Assembly (NCBI GenBank): GCA_013813605.1
Contig: JACCRL010000018.1
Coordinates: 1-6,298 of the forward strand
Direction of reading: 5' to 3'
Source of the DNA: Gemmatimonadaceae bacterium
Lineage (GTDB): Bacteria > Gemmatimonadota > Gemmatimonadetes > Gemmatimonadales > Gemmatimonadaceae
DNA length: 6,298 nucleotides
Below the pieces are notes generated by a model that was not told the origin of the DNA, did not search any database, and saw only the letters and a list, made by a program, of their open reading frames with translations. Positions 5,883 to 6,298 of this stretch are shown here, one piece after another; positions within the stretch are counted from its first letter, which is position 1, and each line of letters opens with the position of its first letter. The translations under genes were made by a program, and so were the position numbers.

Positions 5883-6298
5883 CGCACGCGGGTCTTTCAT
5901 CGCCGCCAGTTACATCGTTGCGGCGGTGATGTTCATCTTCGGGCTCAAGCAGCTGAGCTCGCCGGGCACTGCGCGCGCCGGCAACAGACTCGCCGCGCTC
6001 GGCATGGCCGTCGCGCTCGGCGTCACCCTCCTCGACCGGCAGATCGTTTCGTACTGGACGATCGGACTGGGAACCCTGGTCGGTGCGGCTATCGGTGTCT
6101 ATTCCGCGCGGCGGGTGCAAATGACGGCGATGCCGCAGATGGTCGCGCTGTTCAACGGCATGGGTGGAGCGACAGCCGCGCTCGTCTCTGTCGCCGAGTA
6201 CCTGCGACTGGTGCGCTCCGCGCAGGTGATCCCGGTGGGGGAAGCTGCGTCGATCGTGCTCGGCACGATCATCGGTGCCATCTCGTTTACGGGAAGCA
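5875..6298 (+). CDS. pntB: NAD(P) transhydrogenase subunit beta, N-terminal part (runs off right edge)
   Basis: From ATG 5875 the frame stays open to the window end, giving 141 residues of a protein usually ~460 long. PntB carries most of the proton channel and, at its C-terminus (not in the window), the NADP(H)-binding domain III. Visible are about five membrane segments (~9-24, 39-53, 60-76, 88-107, 123-139). Family motifs include FIFGLKQLSSPGTARAGN (20-37), GAAIGVYSARRVQMTAMPQM (70-89), VALFNGMGGATAALV (90-104) and GTIIGAISFTGS (130-141). Asn94 stands where E. coli PntB has the coupling His91. The start overlaps pntAB by 8 bases, and only a weak AAGAAG (5862-5867) precedes it. Confidence 0.94.
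   Translation, partial: MLDARGSFIAASYIVAAVMFIFGLKQLSSPGTARAGNRLAALGMAVALGVTLLDRQIVSYWTIGLGTLVGAAIGVYSARRVQMTAMPQMVALFNGMGGATAALVSVAEYLRLVRSAQVIPVGEAASIVLGTIIGAISFTGS

Noticed and set aside
5397..5900. 167-codon minus-strand frame opposite pntAA/pntAB
   Set aside because: His/Asp/Arg-rich antisense shadow of a conserved membrane protein gene.

Overview
This is a GC-rich, gene-dense bacterial chromosomal window with no mobile elements, tRNA, rRNA or CRISPR. It holds eight genes in three blocks, and no gene-free stretch exceeds about 160 bases. The host looks Gram-negative: there is an MCE (MlaD-type) lipid-transport protein, MltG carries a lipoprotein-like N-terminus, and the proton-translocating transhydrogenase is of the three-subunit kind. 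Gemmatimonadota is my best guess from the overall flavour of the proteins. That is inference only; a search with Rho or PntB would settle it.

Left block (1-408, + strand): the 3' end of an unrecognised gene whose product ends in an acidic block followed by a Gly/Lys/Arg tail. It converges on the next block so tightly that the two stop codons share one CTAG palindrome (405-408).

Middle block (405-4312, - strand), read right to left: an MCE-domain protein, a 161-base gap with a possible promoter and a very C-rich, G-poor leader, then the tightly packed cluster rho - ruvX - mltG. rho and ruvX overlap by 4 bases (GTGA), and ruvX overlaps mltG by at least 14 bases, so the three are probably one translationally coupled operon. 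It joins the transcription terminator Rho, the RNase H-like factor RuvX/YqgF and the peptidoglycan-cutting MltG. The leader ahead of rho has the base bias expected of a Rho-loading (rut) site, which suggests Rho limits its own synthesis.

Right block (4420-6298, + strand), divergent from the MCE gene: pntAA - pntAB - pntB, with overlaps of 4 and 8 bases. Together they encode the proton-translocating NAD(P) transhydrogenase, which uses the proton motive force to reduce NADP+ with NADH. pntB runs off the right edge.

No unknown defence system or other exotic module was found. The most interesting signals are the rut-like rho leader, a 16-residue tandem duplication in a long basic tail on MltG, four ~33-residue repeats in the MCE protein, and the shared-CTAG convergent stops.
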